Below, piece by piece: positions 45,858-56,577 of a stretch of DNA of 64,000 nucleotides. This DNA comes from Candidatus Anaeroferrophillus wilburensis (GTDB lineage: Bacteria > Desulfobacterota > Anaeroferrophillalia > Anaeroferrophillales > Anaeroferrophillaceae): assembly GCA_016934315.1 (NCBI GenBank), contig JAFGSY010000006.1:1-64000 (forward strand), written 5' to 3'. Position 1 is the first letter of the stretch. The number at the start of each line of letters is the position of its first letter. A program made the translations under genes and the position numbers. The notes below the pieces were generated by a model. The model did not search any database, was not told the origin of the DNA, and was given only the letters and a program-made list of their open reading frames with translations.

Positions 45858-47210
45858 ATGACCTACCGTTTGCTGCTCTTCCTGGGCCTTACCTTTCTGC
45901 TGCTGTTTTCCTATCTGCTGTATCTTAATCCCCAACCTTTGACCTTTACTCTGGGCAGCGGTCTGAAGACCGAGGGAACGCTGCCACTTTTTATTCTGAT
46001 CTCTTTTGCGGCGGGCGGTTTGGGGATGATCTTCCTACTGGCGCTGAAAGCTGCGGTCCAGTATATCGGCAATTTTCGCCAGCTGAAACGGCGGCATCGG
46101 GGCATGCGGGCTGAAAACCTCCAGCGCCAGGGGGTGGAAAAGTGGTTCATGGCCGATTACCGCAAAGGGGCGAAACTGTTGCAGAAAGCGGCCAGTCGTG
46201 AAGCCGGTCTAAGTGCTTGTCAGGATCTTGCCCGTCTGCAGCTCGATGCCGGCAAGCCCCAGGAGGCACTGGCAGCGGTTGAGCAGGGATTAAAGCGGGA
46301 GCCTGAAAACCCCCAATTGCACTGGCTGAAGGTTGAAGTCCTTGAGCGCCTGGGTGACGATCTTCGGCTGCTCAATCAGCTGGTATATCTGAAAAACCGT
46401 TATCCCCACAATCGTTATGTCCTGACGATGTTGGCGGAAAAGATGATGGCCCAGTCCTACTGGCAGGAGGCGATGGCCGCCTGGCAGGAGCTGATAAAAC
46501 TGGCGGCTGTCAAAAAGGATAAGGTGCGGCAGGCTGAAGTCAGCGGCCTGATTCGCAACTGCCGCTATGAACTGGCGGTCCAGCGCGGCCTGGCTGGAGA
46601 TCAAGAGGCTGCCCGTCAGCTGCTTAAAGAGCTGCTGGATGATGATCCTGCCTATGTTCCTGCCTATATCCTGCAGGCATCCCTGGCCGAGGCTGAGACA
46701 ACAAATGCCAAGCGGATCAGTGAGGCGATTGCGATCCTGAAGCAGGGCTATCGCCGCCAGCCAAACGCCTGGTACCTCCTTAAAGGGGAGCGGCTGCTGT
46801 CAGCAGGCGATGGTGGCCATGATCAGGTGGAAAAATATTATCGTAAAGCGATCTCCCGTGCCGAAGACTACTGGCCGGCGCGGCTGTTGCTGGCCTTTTT
46901 CCTCCTCGACCATCAGGCACTGGAGCAGGCCGACAGCCTGCTGGCCGGCCTGCAGCGGCAGTTGGCCGACAGCCCCCTGGTGGAACTTCTTGCCGGTGAA
47001 CTGAGTTACCGGCAATCACGGCAGCTTAACGAAGCTGCCGATCATTTCAAGAGAGCTCTGGGCTTGGGGGATAAATTGCCCTTGACGTTCTCCTGTTCCA
47101 ACTGCCAGCGCTATGATAACCATTGGCTTCCCCGCTGCCCCCGGTGCGGCGCCTACAATACCTATGATCTTTCGCCGGAGGTTATTGCGGTGAAGGGGGG
47201 GTGTTCATGA
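45858..47210 (+). CDS. LapA-LapB fusion protein (LPS assembly/LpxC regulation)
   Basis: 450 aa. Two N-terminal membrane helices flank [12 protein letters not shown] and a TLPLF motif (residues about 25-50), the pattern of LapA (DUF1049). A TPR array (about 90-400) and a C-terminal rubredoxin-like zinc ribbon (CSNC...CPRCG) follow, as in LapB/YciM, which controls LpxC turnover by FtsH. E. coli uses two adjacent genes; here one polypeptide carries both. The stop codon overlaps gpmI (ATGA). 184 bp separate it from rlmH. Confidence 0.8.
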   Translation: MTYRLLLFLGLTFLLLFSYLLYLNPQPLTFTLGSGLKTEGTLPLFILISFAAGGLGMIFLLALKAAVQYIGNFRQLKRRHRGMRAENLQRQGVEKWFMADYRKGAKLLQKAASREAGLSACQDLARLQLDAGKPQEALAAVEQGLKREPENPQLHWLKVEVLERLGDDLRLLNQLVYLKNRYPHNRYVLTMLAEKMMAQSYWQEAMAAWQELIKLAAVKKDKVRQAEVSGLIRNCRYELAVQRGLAGDQEAARQLLKELLDDDPAYVPAYILQASLAEAETTNAKRISEAIAILKQGYRRQPNAWYLLKGERLLSAGDGGHDQVEKYYRKAISRAEDYWPARLLLAFFLLDHQALEQADSLLAGLQRQLADSPLVELLAGELSYRQSRQLNEAADHFKRALGLGDKLPLTFSCSNCQRYDNHWLPRCPRCGAYNTYDLSPEVIAVKGGCS

Positions 47211-48751
47211 AGATTTCACCGGCATGCGTGGTGTTGATCATTGCTGATGGCTGGGGGCTCTCACCGCTGCAGGAGGGCAATGCCATTGCCCTGGCCAAAA
47301 CCCCGGTTGTCGATCGGCTGCTGCGGGAGTATCCCCAGACAGCGCTGACCGCTTCCGGCCTGGCGGTCGGCCTGCCGGCCGGGCAGATGGGCAATTCGGA
47401 GGTTGGTCATCTGAATATTGGTGCTGGCCGGGTTGTTTATCAGGAGCTGACCAGAATTTCCAAAGCAATAGCCGATGGCGACTTCGAGCGCAACCAGGTG
47501 CTCCTGCAGGCGATGGGGGCGGTGAAGAAAGCCGGCGGCACCCTGCACCTGATGGGGCTCTTGTCCGATGGCGGAGTTCACAGTCACCTGGATCATCTGC
47601 AAGCCCTGGTGTCGATGGCCGCTGCTCAAGGGACCACGATTGCCGTGCATGCGTTCCTGGATGGTCGTGATACGCCGCCGACCAGCGGCAAAGACTATCT
47701 TGAGAAGTTGCAGACCTATCTTGCAAAAGGGGGCAATGGTAGCATTGCCACCGTCATGGGCCGGTTTTATGCCATGGACCGGGATCAGCGCTGGGACAGG
47801 GTTGCCCAGGCATATGATGCCCTGGTCTGCGGCCAGGGCCGTCGTGCCGATGATGCCCTGTCTGCCATTGAATCGGCTTACGGGTCCGGGGAGGTGGATG
47901 AATTTGTTCTGCCCACGGTTATTGTTGATCACCAGGGGCAGCCTACGGTGATCAACGATGGTGACGGTATCATTTTCTTTAATTTCCGGGCTGATCGGGC
48001 CCGGGAAATTACCCGGGCTTTGACATCGCCGTCCTTCAGCGAGTTTGCCCGCCGCCGGGTTCCCAAACTGGGCAGCTATGTCTGTTTTACCGAATACGAT
48101 GCTTCTTTTGATCTGCCGGTGGCCTTTCCGCCGGAGTCATTGACCAATGTTTTGGGAGAAGTAATAGCAGCTGCCGGTCTACGGCAGCTGCATATTGCCG
48201 AAACGGAAAAATATGCCCATGTCACCTTCTTTTTCAATGGTGGTCGGGAAGAACCGTTCCCCGGTGAAGATCGCTGTCTCATTCCCTCACCACGCGACGT
48301 CAGAACCTATGATGAAAAACCGGCAATGAGTGCCTTTGAGGTGGCGGCCGAAACCCTCAAACGGCTTGAGAGCGGTCGCTATCAGCTGATTGTCCTTAAC
48401 TTTGCCAATTGCGATATGGTCGGTCATACGGGCGGCATCAAAGCCGCGGTACTGGCCTGTGAAGCGGTTGATACCTGTATCGGTAAGGTGGTCGACAAGG
48501 TGCTGGAGATGGATGGGGTGGCACTGCTTACCGCTGATCATGGCAATGCGGAACAGATGGTTGACGGTACCGGCCGGCCACAGACCGCCCATTCTACCAA
48601 TCCGGTTCCCTGTGTCCTGGTGGGCCGCCAGTCTTCCGACCTCTCTTTACGGACTGACGGCGTGTTGGCAGATATCGCACCAACCATCCTTGATCTCCTG
48701 GGCATAGAATGCCCTGACGAAATGACCGGGAGATCTCTGTTGGCCTGCTGA
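47207..48751 (+). CDS. gpmI: 2,3-bisphosphoglycerate-independent phosphoglycerate mutase
   Basis: 514 aa. Interconverts 3- and 2-phosphoglycerate using two Mn ions. IIADGWGLS (metal Asp) and [15 protein letters not shown] with nucleophile Ser64 are present, as are [12 protein letters not shown] and AHSTNPVP near the C-terminus. ATG 47207 overlaps the previous stop. Confidence 0.96.
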   Translation: MKISPACVVLIIADGWGLSPLQEGNAIALAKTPVVDRLLREYPQTALTASGLAVGLPAGQMGNSEVGHLNIGAGRVVYQELTRISKAIADGDFERNQVLLQAMGAVKKAGGTLHLMGLLSDGGVHSHLDHLQALVSMAAAQGTTIAVHAFLDGRDTPPTSGKDYLEKLQTYLAKGGNGSIATVMGRFYAMDRDQRWDRVAQAYDALVCGQGRRADDALSAIESAYGSGEVDEFVLPTVIVDHQGQPTVINDGDGIIFFNFRADRAREITRALTSPSFSEFARRRVPKLGSYVCFTEYDASFDLPVAFPPESLTNVLGEVIAAAGLRQLHIAETEKYAHVTFFFNGGREEPFPGEDRCLIPSPRDVRTYDEKPAMSAFEVAAETLKRLESGRYQLIVLNFANCDMVGHTGGIKAAVLACEAVDTCIGKVVDKVLEMDGVALLTADHGNAEQMVDGTGRPQTAHSTNPVPCVLVGRQSSDLSLRTDGVLADIAPTILDLLGIECPDEMTGRSLLAC

Positions 48752-48794
48752 CCGTGAAGATATTCTTCCGCTTTGCGGTACTTCCCTGCTTTCC

Positions 48795-49592
48795 ATGAAA
48801 TCGTCCTTTGGCGCCTTGCTGCTGCCCCGGCGCTGTCTGCTATGCCGTTGTTACACTACTCACCCTTTTTTTGCTGAGCGTCATTCTTCTGCCTATGCTC
48901 CCTTTGTTTGCCAGGCGTGCGCCACAGGTTTTGAGCCGTTTGTCAGGCCGGTGTGTTCCTTGTGTGGGCACCCCTTCCCCGGCGGGCATGCTGCTGACCA
49001 TCACTGTCTGCCGTTGGCCGGTGACCGGGGCTTGAAAGGAGGCCTGATCCGCTCAGGATACCGCTATGCCGGCGGCATGGTCGAGATCATTCACCAGTGG
49101 AAGTACGGCAAGCGTTCACTGGTTGTGCCGCTGGTGGAAAAGCTGGTTGATCTGGCGCTTGAACGATGGGCTGTTGATTTTCAGGATGTGGCGGTGGTCG
49201 GGGCCATTCCGCTGGCCCCCCCTTCGTTCCGTTCTCGGGGATTCAATCAGGCACTGATCATTGCCTCCCGCTGTGCTTCCCGGCTTGACAAACCCCTGCA
49301 AAGGCGCCTATTGGTAAAAGCCAGAGAAACAAAGAAACAGGCCTCCCTGGGCAGGGAACAGCGGCGGCAGAATCTGGCCGGGGTGTTTCACGTTGGCAGC
49401 CCTGATGGGGTGGCGGCGAAAACAGTGATGCTCTGCGATGATGTCATGACCTCCGGTGCAACCCTGTCGGCTGCTTCCGAGGCCCTGCTGCTGGCTGGCG
49501 CTGCGGCGGTAAAGTGTTTTACTCTCTGCCGGGTAGAGCGTGGCCGCGATCAGTCTAAAATAGCAGACCACGGAGTTCCGCAACCGCGTTAA
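48795..49592 (+). CDS. comF: ComF-family phosphoribosyltransferase-like protein
   Basis: 265 aa. An N-terminal zinc region with cysteine pairs (CLLC at 14-17, CQAC at 39-42, CSLC at 54-57) leads into a phosphoribosyltransferase domain with the PRPP motif VMLCDDVMTSGATLS. In competent bacteria ComF helps DNA uptake; in others its substrate is unknown and it may act in nucleotide salvage or natural competence. 43 bp after gpmI. Confidence 0.88.
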   Translation: MKSSFGALLLPRRCLLCRCYTTHPFFAERHSSAYAPFVCQACATGFEPFVRPVCSLCGHPFPGGHAADHHCLPLAGDRGLKGGLIRSGYRYAGGMVEIIHQWKYGKRSLVVPLVEKLVDLALERWAVDFQDVAVVGAIPLAPPSFRSRGFNQALIIASRCASRLDKPLQRRLLVKARETKKQASLGREQRRQNLAGVFHVGSPDGVAAKTVMLCDDVMTSGATLSAASEALLLAGAAAVKCFTLCRVERGRDQSKIADHGVPQPR

Positions 49593-49601
49593 CAGGCCCG
49601 C

Positions 49602-52600
49602 ATGAAAGAAACGGTAAAAAAACTTGCTGTGCGCAGTGGTGCGATTTCTCTCCTGCTGCTGTTTCTGGTAGTTATATCCCTGCCCAACTTAGTGGATTTG
49701 GAGAACTATCGTTCCCTGGTGGTGGCCGCCATCCAGAGCCGGGTGCCCGGCACGGTGACCGTTCACCGTCTTCGGCTTTCCATCTCCCGAGAAATCGGCG
49801 TGAAAATGGTCGGCTTTTCTATCGCCGATGGTGATCACCAGGAGATCAGTGCCGCCGCGGTAAAGATCGGCTTTCGCATCTGGCCGCTGCTCCACCGGCA
49901 GCTGCAGATCTCGTCAGTGCGTTTGTACCGGCCCACCATCCGCCTGCGGGCGGACCAGGAGCTGCCGTTCGGCAGCGGGCTGTTCCGTTCTGGAGTTCCC
50001 CTACTGCCGTCCGAATCCTCCTGTACCACCATTGCCCCTGTGAACGCCCCGCTGCTGGTTTGGTGCAACAGGGTGGAAAATATCCTGCTGCAGATCAAAG
50101 ATGGTACTGTGATCTTTGAAGACCAGAAGTTTTGTGCGGTTCCGGTTGTCACCCGGCTGGAAGATCTGCAGCTTTCCCTGTGTTTTCCTGGAGGAAAAGA
50201 GCCGGCTCCTTTTACCCTGTCGACCGCGGCCAAAAGCCGGCGCCATGCAGGAACACTCACGCTTGAAGGGACACTGGGCGGCGTCGGATGGCCCCTTGAC
50301 TGGGGCAGGATGATGCTTGTTTGCCGGGTGCGGGGAGCAGGCCTGGATGCCGATCAGTACTGGCCCTATTATCAACGTTGGGTGCCCATGCGGCATATCG
50401 GTGCCCTGGTTTCTGTCGATGGCAGCTATGATGGCGACTTGCTCGGCCATTTCTCCTCCCGGGGGACCGTTTCGTTGGCTGATGTTGACCTTGATTATCA
50501 GCAGGTTTTTGCCGAACAGCTGCCCATCAAAAGGCTGGCGGTTTCTTATCAGTTTAGCCTTGGTGAAAACTATAATTCGATTGCTATCCCTGAGGTCAAG
50601 GTTGTTTCCCCTGATTTTACCATCTGGGGCAGCTGTTTTCTGGATGATATTCGCTCCGGCAGGAAGGGGCGGATCAGGGCCCGGGCCAACAGCAATGCCA
50701 TCAATCTTGCCAGGTTGTACCGCTATCTGCCCAGCCGCATCATGTCGGACCGGTTCAGGGATTTCTGGTCTGAAGCGGCTCCCGGTGGGCAGGTTATGTT
50801 GCAGAACGGCTATCTTGCCGGCAGCTACGATGAGATTGCCGGCATCGGCCGACAGCCTATCGAAGCGCACCTGGTCGGTGGTTCCCTGCAGTTTGCAGGA
50901 GTGTCGTTGCAATTTCCCGGCCTGCCTGAGCGTTGGCAGAATGTTGCCGGGACCCTGGAGCTTGCCGGGGAAGGACTCAGTTTTCGTGATCTTGACGCTG
51001 AGCTGCCGCCGGTCCTGCGGCAGCGTCTGAATGGCCGGCTTAAAAACTGTTTCCGGGCGCCAGAGGTGAAGATGACTGGCAAGGTTTCTTTGGCTCTAAC
51101 CAAACGGCTGCCGTTGGCGAATGATCTCAGGATTGCCGGTGCTGCGCTACTGAGCCGGCGAATGCCGGCTGTCGGTCGCTTTCTGGCCGAGTGCAGCCAG
51201 TTCAACGGCCGGTTGACCGGCAGTTTTGAAGTGGAAGGTGGGGGGGCTGGCCACCAACTGGTCTGGGGGCTTACCTGTGCCGGTGAACAGGTGGTGGTCG
51301 GCCATCCATTGCTGGGCCGGCCATTGACGATTAATTCGGGCCAGCTGTCTGCTTCTCCGCGGCAACTGAAATGCATGGATGTCCTTTGTGATGTGGGCAG
51401 CTCGACGGTCCGCCTGGCTGGCCAGCTTGACGATTATGGTGATCGCCAGCGGCGGCACGGTGCCTTTTCCGTTCACGCCGATGCCCTGCAGCCGGAGGAT
51501 TTTTCCATCATTCCCCATTGTCAGGTCACCTGGGGCGGCGAAGTGGGGAAACGTGAACCTTCCCGTCTGGCGCTGTGGCTCAGTATGGCCTCCGGTGATC
51601 TCTCAACCCTGACGGTCGACGGCATGGTTGATCTGCGACATCTCAAGGTGGCGACGTCCTATCTGCCCCACGAGGTGGAGGACTTTTCGCTGCTGGCTGA
51701 AAGCCGCGGTCAAGAGGTGGCCATCCGGCACTGCCGCTGTCGGACCGGGGAGTCTGATGTTAAGGTGGCCGGCACCGTCGCCTACCGGGGCAACCGTTTC
51801 AGGGTTTCACTGGCTGGTAATGCTGAAACCCTCTTCCTGGATGACTTCCATCGGGTGCTTCCGGCACAGGACTACCATAAGGCTGGTGAATTACCTGCCA
51901 CCGGGCCGGCAGGTCCGGTGATCGGCGAAAGGGGATTGACCGATTATCGGCAGCTATGGCAGAGATGGCGGTCTAGATTTGCCGAACTTGCCATCGACGG
52001 TGTTGTCACAAGGCTGAAGCTGAAGCAGGCGGAACTGTTTCCCGGTGAACCGGTCCTATCGTCTGCCGATTCCGGGGTGCTCAGTGATCTTGTCCTGCGT
52101 TTTCGCCTGGCAGATGATCAGCTTGAGCTTGATCGCCTTTCATTTGTCAAAGGGAGGTCTGATCTGCAGGTGAGCGGTCAGCTGCTGGTGGATCAACAGG
52201 GTAACCTGCATGGATCCCTTGACCATCAGTCACGACAGCTGGTATTGGCTGATTTTACCGCCAACCGCCAATCACCCCCGGCCGCTGCGGCAACGGCGGC
52301 GGATTCCAGTGGCCAGAAGCAGGATGGCGGCGGGCGCCGGCAGCCGCTGCAGCAATGGCGGCATTTCTGGCGGGGCCATGAAATTTCCTTTACCAGCCGG
52401 ATAGAGTTGCTCACCGGTCGTGCCATTGAATTGATGGATATGGCCTGTCAGGTTGAGGTGACCGGCGACCGGCTGCTCCTTACCTCGTTCAACAGCGCCG
52501 TCTGGCAGGGTAACGTGAAGGCAGCCGGCAGCTGGGATCTTGCCGGTGATCGTGTTTCCCTGACGCTGCACCTGGATCAGGTTGATCTGGCCAAGCTCAA

Positions 52601-53288
52601 TGAATCACTGACCTTATATCCTGAAAAAGACCTGCCCCTTGAGGGCGCAGGTGCTTTGAATATGGAACTGCAATGGCAGGGGATGGGGGACGACCAGTGG
52701 CGCCATAGCCTTGATGGAGAGGCGGATTTTTCCTTTGCCGCCGGCCGGTTGAAACGGTTCAAGATGCTGGCCAATATTGCCTCTCTGCTCAATGTCTCGC
52801 AGTTGTTAACCCTGAAACTCCCTGACTTGAGTGAAGGTGTTCCCTATGATACCCTGACCGGCAGGATTCTCTTTGCTGATGGTGTGATGCATACGGATGA
52901 CCTCCTGCTCAAAGGTCCGGCGGCCAACATCTCAGCGGCGGGGACCATTTCCCTGCCGGCAAAGATGGTGGATATGGAGATTGGGGTGCAACCCTTGCAG
53001 ACGATTGATAAAGCTATTGCCGCCGTTCCCGTGGTGGGGTATATCATTACCGGTGAAGGCAAAACCCTGATCGTCATGCCCTTTGCCGTCAGCGGTCCTT
53101 TCGGCCAGACCAGGGTCAGTGCCATTCCGGTGCAGGGACTGGTGGGCAGGACCGGGGGCATTTTAAAACGCCTGATTACCACCCCGGTACGGGTTTTGAG
53201 CTGGCCGGGGAAAGTGATCTCCCCGGCGGGCGAGGAACGGCCTGCAGAACAAGGGTCCTCCAAAAAGACAGAGGATAAACAACCATGA
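49602..53288 (+). CDS. AsmA-family inner-membrane anchored periplasmic protein
   Basis: 1228 aa. A single N-terminal membrane helix (about 12-30) is followed by the AsmA start (LPNLVDLENYRSLVVAAIQS, then VTVHRLRLSI) and a very long beta-rich region expected to form a groove for lipids between the membranes. The C-terminal AsmA_2 region (about 970-1180) includes SLNVSQLLTLKLPDLSEGVPYD-like sequence ending in a proline/lysine-rich tail. AsmA-type proteins (TamB, YhdP and others) move phospholipids to the outer membrane. Starts 9 bp after comF; overlaps the next gene by 4 bp. Confidence 0.85.
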   Translation: MKETVKKLAVRSGAISLLLLFLVVISLPNLVDLENYRSLVVAAIQSRVPGTVTVHRLRLSISREIGVKMVGFSIADGDHQEISAAAVKIGFRIWPLLHRQLQISSVRLYRPTIRLRADQELPFGSGLFRSGVPLLPSESSCTTIAPVNAPLLVWCNRVENILLQIKDGTVIFEDQKFCAVPVVTRLEDLQLSLCFPGGKEPAPFTLSTAAKSRRHAGTLTLEGTLGGVGWPLDWGRMMLVCRVRGAGLDADQYWPYYQRWVPMRHIGALVSVDGSYDGDLLGHFSSRGTVSLADVDLDYQQVFAEQLPIKRLAVSYQFSLGENYNSIAIPEVKVVSPDFTIWGSCFLDDIRSGRKGRIRARANSNAINLARLYRYLPSRIMSDRFRDFWSEAAPGGQVMLQNGYLAGSYDEIAGIGRQPIEAHLVGGSLQFAGVSLQFPGLPERWQNVAGTLELAGEGLSFRDLDAELPPVLRQRLNGRLKNCFRAPEVKMTGKVSLALTKRLPLANDLRIAGAALLSRRMPAVGRFLAECSQFNGRLTGSFEVEGGGAGHQLVWGLTCAGEQVVVGHPLLGRPLTINSGQLSASPRQLKCMDVLCDVGSSTVRLAGQLDDYGDRQRRHGAFSVHADALQPEDFSIIPHCQVTWGGEVGKREPSRLALWLSMASGDLSTLTVDGMVDLRHLKVATSYLPHEVEDFSLLAESRGQEVAIRHCRCRTGESDVKVAGTVAYRGNRFRVSLAGNAETLFLDDFHRVLPAQDYHKAGELPATGPAGPVIGERGLTDYRQLWQRWRSRFAELAIDGVVTRLKLKQAELFPGEPVLSSADSGVLSDLVLRFRLADDQLELDRLSFVKGRSDLQVSGQLLVDQQGNLHGSLDHQSRQLVLADFTANRQSPPAAAATAADSSGQKQDGGGRRQPLQQWRHFWRGHEISFTSRIELLTGRAIELMDMACQVEVTGDRLLLTSFNSAVWQGNVKAAGSWDLAGDRVSLTLHLDQVDLAKLNESLTLYPEKDLPLEGAGALNMELQWQGMGDDQWRHSLDGEADFSFAAGRLKRFKMLANIASLLNVSQLLTLKLPDLSEGVPYDTLTGRILFADGVMHTDDLLLKGPAANISAAGTISLPAKMVDMEIGVQPLQTIDKAIAAVPVVGYIITGEGKTLIVMPFAVSGPFGQTRVSAIPVQGLVGRTGGILKRLITTPVRVLSWPGKVISPAGEERPAEQGSSKKTEDKQP

Positions 53289-53527
53289 TCCGATTACTCT
53301 TTATTGGTTTATTGTGCTATTTTTTTTATCGGCTGTTAGCGGGGATGCTGTCCGGTCCCCGGAAGGATCGGTCGACACCGAAGGAAACGGCAACGGAAGG
53401 GAAAATGGTCAAGTGTGATGCTTGCGGACTCTATGTTCCTGAACAGGATGCCGTTGTGCGTCACGCGCTGGGAAAGACGACCAGTTTTTGCAGCGAGGCG
53501 TGTGCCCGGAAAAAAAAGCAGAGCTGA
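53285..53527 (+). CDS. Small membrane protein with zinc-ribbon (PP0621-like)
   Basis: 80 aa. An N-terminal hydrophobic helix (about 2-20) and a C-terminal pair of CxxC-type ligands, CDACGLYVPEQDAV...FCSEACARK, resembling TRASH-type zinc fingers of the PP0621 family. Function unknown. The start overlaps the AsmA stop (ATGA), so it is translated with it. Confidence 0.75.
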   Translation: MIRLLFIGLLCYFFYRLLAGMLSGPRKDRSTPKETATEGKMVKCDACGLYVPEQDAVVRHALGKTTSFCSEACARKKKQS

Positions 53528-53597
53528 TGAGGAAGGACAGCGCAGAATCGTCCGTTTTCTCCATCAGCTCTGAGCCGAGTCGCTGCTTCCGGCTTGC

Positions 53598-54395
53598 CTA
53601 TGCCGGTGAAGGTTCGGTAAGTGTCAGATGCCGGCAGAGGTTGTCGTAAATGCCCTGAACGGCGGCCACCACCTCAGGATTGACATCATAGGGTGCCTGG
53701 TCCCGGCGGTCAGCTTCAACGATTGCCGGATTATAGTCCATGCCGCCCAGAATAATCATGTCATCGAGGTTGTCCGCGATAAACTGCCGGTCTTCAGGGG
53801 TGTGGATTTTGTTGCCGACCACATAGACCTGCTGAATACCCAGATCGGCAGCCAGTTTTTTCACCTGACGGGCGGTCTGGAGGCTGCGGGTTCCCGGTTC
53901 GACAACGACAATGAAGGCGTCAATACCCCGGGTTGAGCCGCGGCCCAGATGCTCCAGGCCGGCTTCCATATCGAGAATGATGCTCTCGTCCCGCTGCAGA
54001 AAGATATGGCGGAGGAGATATTTTAACAGAACTCCTTCAGGGCAATAGCAGCCGCCGCCGCCTTCGGGAATGGTGCCCAGGATCAGCAGCTTGATGTTTT
54101 CTTTCACCAGACTGAATTTTTCCGGGATATCATCTACCTTGGGGTTCAGCTTGAAGATGCCGCCGAAAGTTCCTTTTTTTGCCCCGGTGCGGGACTCGAT
54201 CTCTTCGGTCATCTGGGCCAGCGGTGTTACGCTGCTTGCTTCCTGCATAGTAAAACCGATGGCCGAAGCCAGGTTGGCATCGGGATCGGCATCAATGGCC
54301 AGAACTTTTCTTCCTTGGGCGGCCATTAGCCGGGCCAGGGTCCCGGCGAGGGTGGTTTTACCAACTCCTCCTTTGCCGGATATGGCGATTTTCAT
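53598..54395 (-). CDS. cooC: CooC-type nickel-insertion ATPase
   Basis: 265 aa. Deviant Walker A GKGGVGKTT (7-15), then IDADPDANLASAIG and a CxC (Cys116/Cys118 in GGCYCPEG) that in CooC1 binds nickel at the dimer interface. CooC inserts Ni into carbon-monoxide dehydrogenase. Start ATG 54395 with AAGGAG upstream; the frame is open 30 codons further but without signals. No CODH is in the window, so it serves a distant cluster. Confidence 0.9.
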   Translation of the reverse strand: MKIAISGKGGVGKTTLAGTLARLMAAQGRKVLAIDADPDANLASAIGFTMQEASSVTPLAQMTEEIESRTGAKKGTFGGIFKLNPKVDDIPEKFSLVKENIKLLILGTIPEGGGGCYCPEGVLLKYLLRHIFLQRDESIILDMEAGLEHLGRGSTRGIDAFIVVVEPGTRSLQTARQVKKLAADLGIQQVYVVGNKIHTPEDRQFIADNLDDMIILGGMDYNPAIVEADRRDQAPYDVNPEVVAAVQGIYDNLCRHLTLTEPSPA

Positions 54396-54516
54396 GGAAA
54401 CTCCTTGTGGAAAACGGTGAAGGTTATGCGCGATGACAAACAATTTACGTGCAACTACCTTAAACATGATTAGTAAAAAAATCAAGTGGTGCTAACGATA
54501 TTGTTGTTGGGCGACC

Positions 54517-55221
54517 ATGGGAAACACTAAGATGCCAGACGGCAGTTATCGGCAATGGACGGCCGGCCATCGCCGGCGGCTGAAAAAGCGTTTTGTCCAG
54601 CATGGCCTCCATGGCTTTGCCGATTATGAGGTGATTGAGCTGCTCTTGACCTACGCCTTGCCCCGTCGGGATGTCAAACCGCTGGCAAAAGAGCTGCTGC
54701 AGCGTTTCGGTTCCCTGAAGGGGGTTCTTGATGCCCCGGCGGAGAAGCTGATGGCAGTGGTTGGTATCAGCGATCATACCGCCGTGTTAATCACCTTGAG
54801 CCGGGCGCTGCTCTCCCGCTATCTTCTGCAGGAGGTGAAAAAGGGCGAGGCCATAACATCGCCGCTCCAGGCCGGGGAATTGTGCCGCAGTTATCTGGAA
54901 GGCCAGCCGGACGAGTATTTTTTTGCGGTTTTTCTTGATAATCAGCACCATGTGCTGGAGGCGGAGATTATCCACCATGGTACGGTTTCCATGAGCGCAG
55001 TGTATCCCCGCTCGGTGATGGAAAGGGCACTCTATCACAAAGCAGCGGCAGTTATCGTCGCCCATAACCATCCGGGGGGCAGCACTACTCCTTCTGCCGA
55101 TGATCTGGCGGTGACCCGTGAGTTGCAGCAGGCGGCCAGGGTCCTCGGTCTGCGACTGCTTGATCATCTGATTGTCGCCGGATCAACGGTGATCAGTCTG
55201 CAGGAGCTGGGACATGTGTGA
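54517..55221 (+). CDS. radC: RadC-family JAMM protein
   Basis: 234 aa. N-terminal helix-hairpin-helix region (HRRRLKKRFVQHG, DYEVIELLLTYALPRRDVKPLAKEL) and a C-terminal MPN/JAMM domain with the metal motif HNHPGGSTTPSADD. Despite the historical name, a role in repair is unproven; activity as a metal-dependent hydrolase is predicted. Start ATG 54517 or 54532. Confidence 0.92.
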   Translation: MGNTKMPDGSYRQWTAGHRRRLKKRFVQHGLHGFADYEVIELLLTYALPRRDVKPLAKELLQRFGSLKGVLDAPAEKLMAVVGISDHTAVLITLSRALLSRYLLQEVKKGEAITSPLQAGELCRSYLEGQPDEYFFAVFLDNQHHVLEAEIIHHGTVSMSAVYPRSVMERALYHKAAAVIVAHNHPGGSTTPSADDLAVTRELQQAARVLGLRLLDHLIVAGSTVISLQELGHV

Positions 55222-55371
55222 GCTGAAGCGGTTGTCTCTGGCGATAGTTTTGAGCTATGAGTGCTCACCATGGCATGTTCCCTGCTCAACCTTGGGTATG
55301 GTGATGGCAATCATGCAAGGTGGGTGCTTTCCGGCATCTGTCGGCTATCAACGTAAAGAATTGCATACTCG

Positions 55372-56547
55372 ATGAATCTTATTCGACGTTATATCTGCCT
55401 GGAGATCCTGGTGCCTTTCTTTCTGGCCCTGGCAGTGCTGGTTTTTGTGCTGCTGCTGGGGAATCTCTACAAGATGGCTGAAATGGTTGTCGCTGAAGGG
55501 GTCCGACTGGTGGATGTTGCCGGTCTGATCCTGGCTATGATTCCCTACCTGCTAACCATGGCAATCCCCATGTCTTTTTTTTTCGCCCTCATGGTGGGGT
55601 TGGGCCGGATGGGGTCCGACGGCGAGATGACTGCCCTGAAAGCATTGGGCATCAGTCCCTTTCATCTCTTGCCGCCGGTTCTCACCCTGGCCGTCCTGTC
55701 CACCTGCTGCGTCCTGGTCCTGGAGGTCTGGCTGGCACCCCTGGGGATGAAGCAGATGCAGACCATTGCCCTTGATATCCTGAAAAACAAAACCGTCCTG
55801 GCGCTGCGCCCCCGGGCCTTAAGTATGGAACTGCAGGGACTGGCCATCTATGTCAATGATGTTGACCGGGAAAGCGGCACGATGAGCAGGGTTGTCATTT
55901 TTGATCAGCGCAATACCGGCCAGGAGTATACGGTGACGGCCCGGGATGGAATGGTGATTCCTGATCAAGAGACCGGCAATCTTGTCTTTCTCCTTCGCCA
56001 GGGAACCATCCATGGTCTGGGTAAAGATGGCAGCAGTTACCAGTTGACTGATTTCAAGGAATATACGCTTAATCTGGAGATGGATGCCTTGCTGGGAAAA
56101 GGCGGCGTAGCCAGGCGGCAGCGGAACAACTCCCTGACTGTTCCTGAACTCCGTCGGCGGATTGCGCGATTGGAAAAGGGGGGCAAGGATGCCGGTGGCG
56201 TCCGAAACCATCTCCATAAGCGTTTTGCCCAGCCGTTTTCCTGCATCGTGTTTGCCTTGCTGGGTATCCCTTTGGCCCTGGAGCCGGTACGCACTTCCGG
56301 CCGTTTCCGCGGTTTCGTTTTCGCTCTCATTCTCCTGCTGGCCTACTATGTTCTTTTCTCGTTCGGCCAGGCGATTGGTGAACGGGGCGGCCCGTTGCAG
56401 CTGCCGGCCCTGTGGTTTGCCAATGTCGTGTTTGCCGTGCTTGGTGGATTTCTCTTCTGGAAGAAACAGCAGGAGCGTGAGCTGCCTCTGGTGCAGGCAG
56501 CCAACAACCTCTATCGCCGGCTGGTGCTCATCTGGAAGGCTGAATAA
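55372..56547 (+). CDS. lptF: LPS export permease LptF
   Basis: 391 aa. Six helices, three at each end, around a periplasmic beta-jellyroll domain (about 130-260). The N-terminal RYICLEILVPFFLALAVLVFVLLL and helix-3 segments with MGSDGEMTALKALGIS are YjgP/YjgQ family. With LptG and LptB it extracts LPS and passes it to LptC/LptA. Only one gene of the F/G pair is here; lptG is normally next, but a minus-strand sirtuin follows, so LptF versus LptG is inferred from similarity of the N-terminus. Confidence 0.82.
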   Translation: MNLIRRYICLEILVPFFLALAVLVFVLLLGNLYKMAEMVVAEGVRLVDVAGLILAMIPYLLTMAIPMSFFFALMVGLGRMGSDGEMTALKALGISPFHLLPPVLTLAVLSTCCVLVLEVWLAPLGMKQMQTIALDILKNKTVLALRPRALSMELQGLAIYVNDVDRESGTMSRVVIFDQRNTGQEYTVTARDGMVIPDQETGNLVFLLRQGTIHGLGKDGSSYQLTDFKEYTLNLEMDALLGKGGVARRQRNNSLTVPELRRRIARLEKGGKDAGGVRNHLHKRFAQPFSCIVFALLGIPLALEPVRTSGRFRGFVFALILLLAYYVLFSFGQAIGERGGPLQLPALWFANVVFAVLGGFLFWKKQQERELPLVQAANNLYRRLVLIWKAE

Positions 56548-56577
56548 CGCCCCTGTGACCCCTTTCTCACCGGCCAC

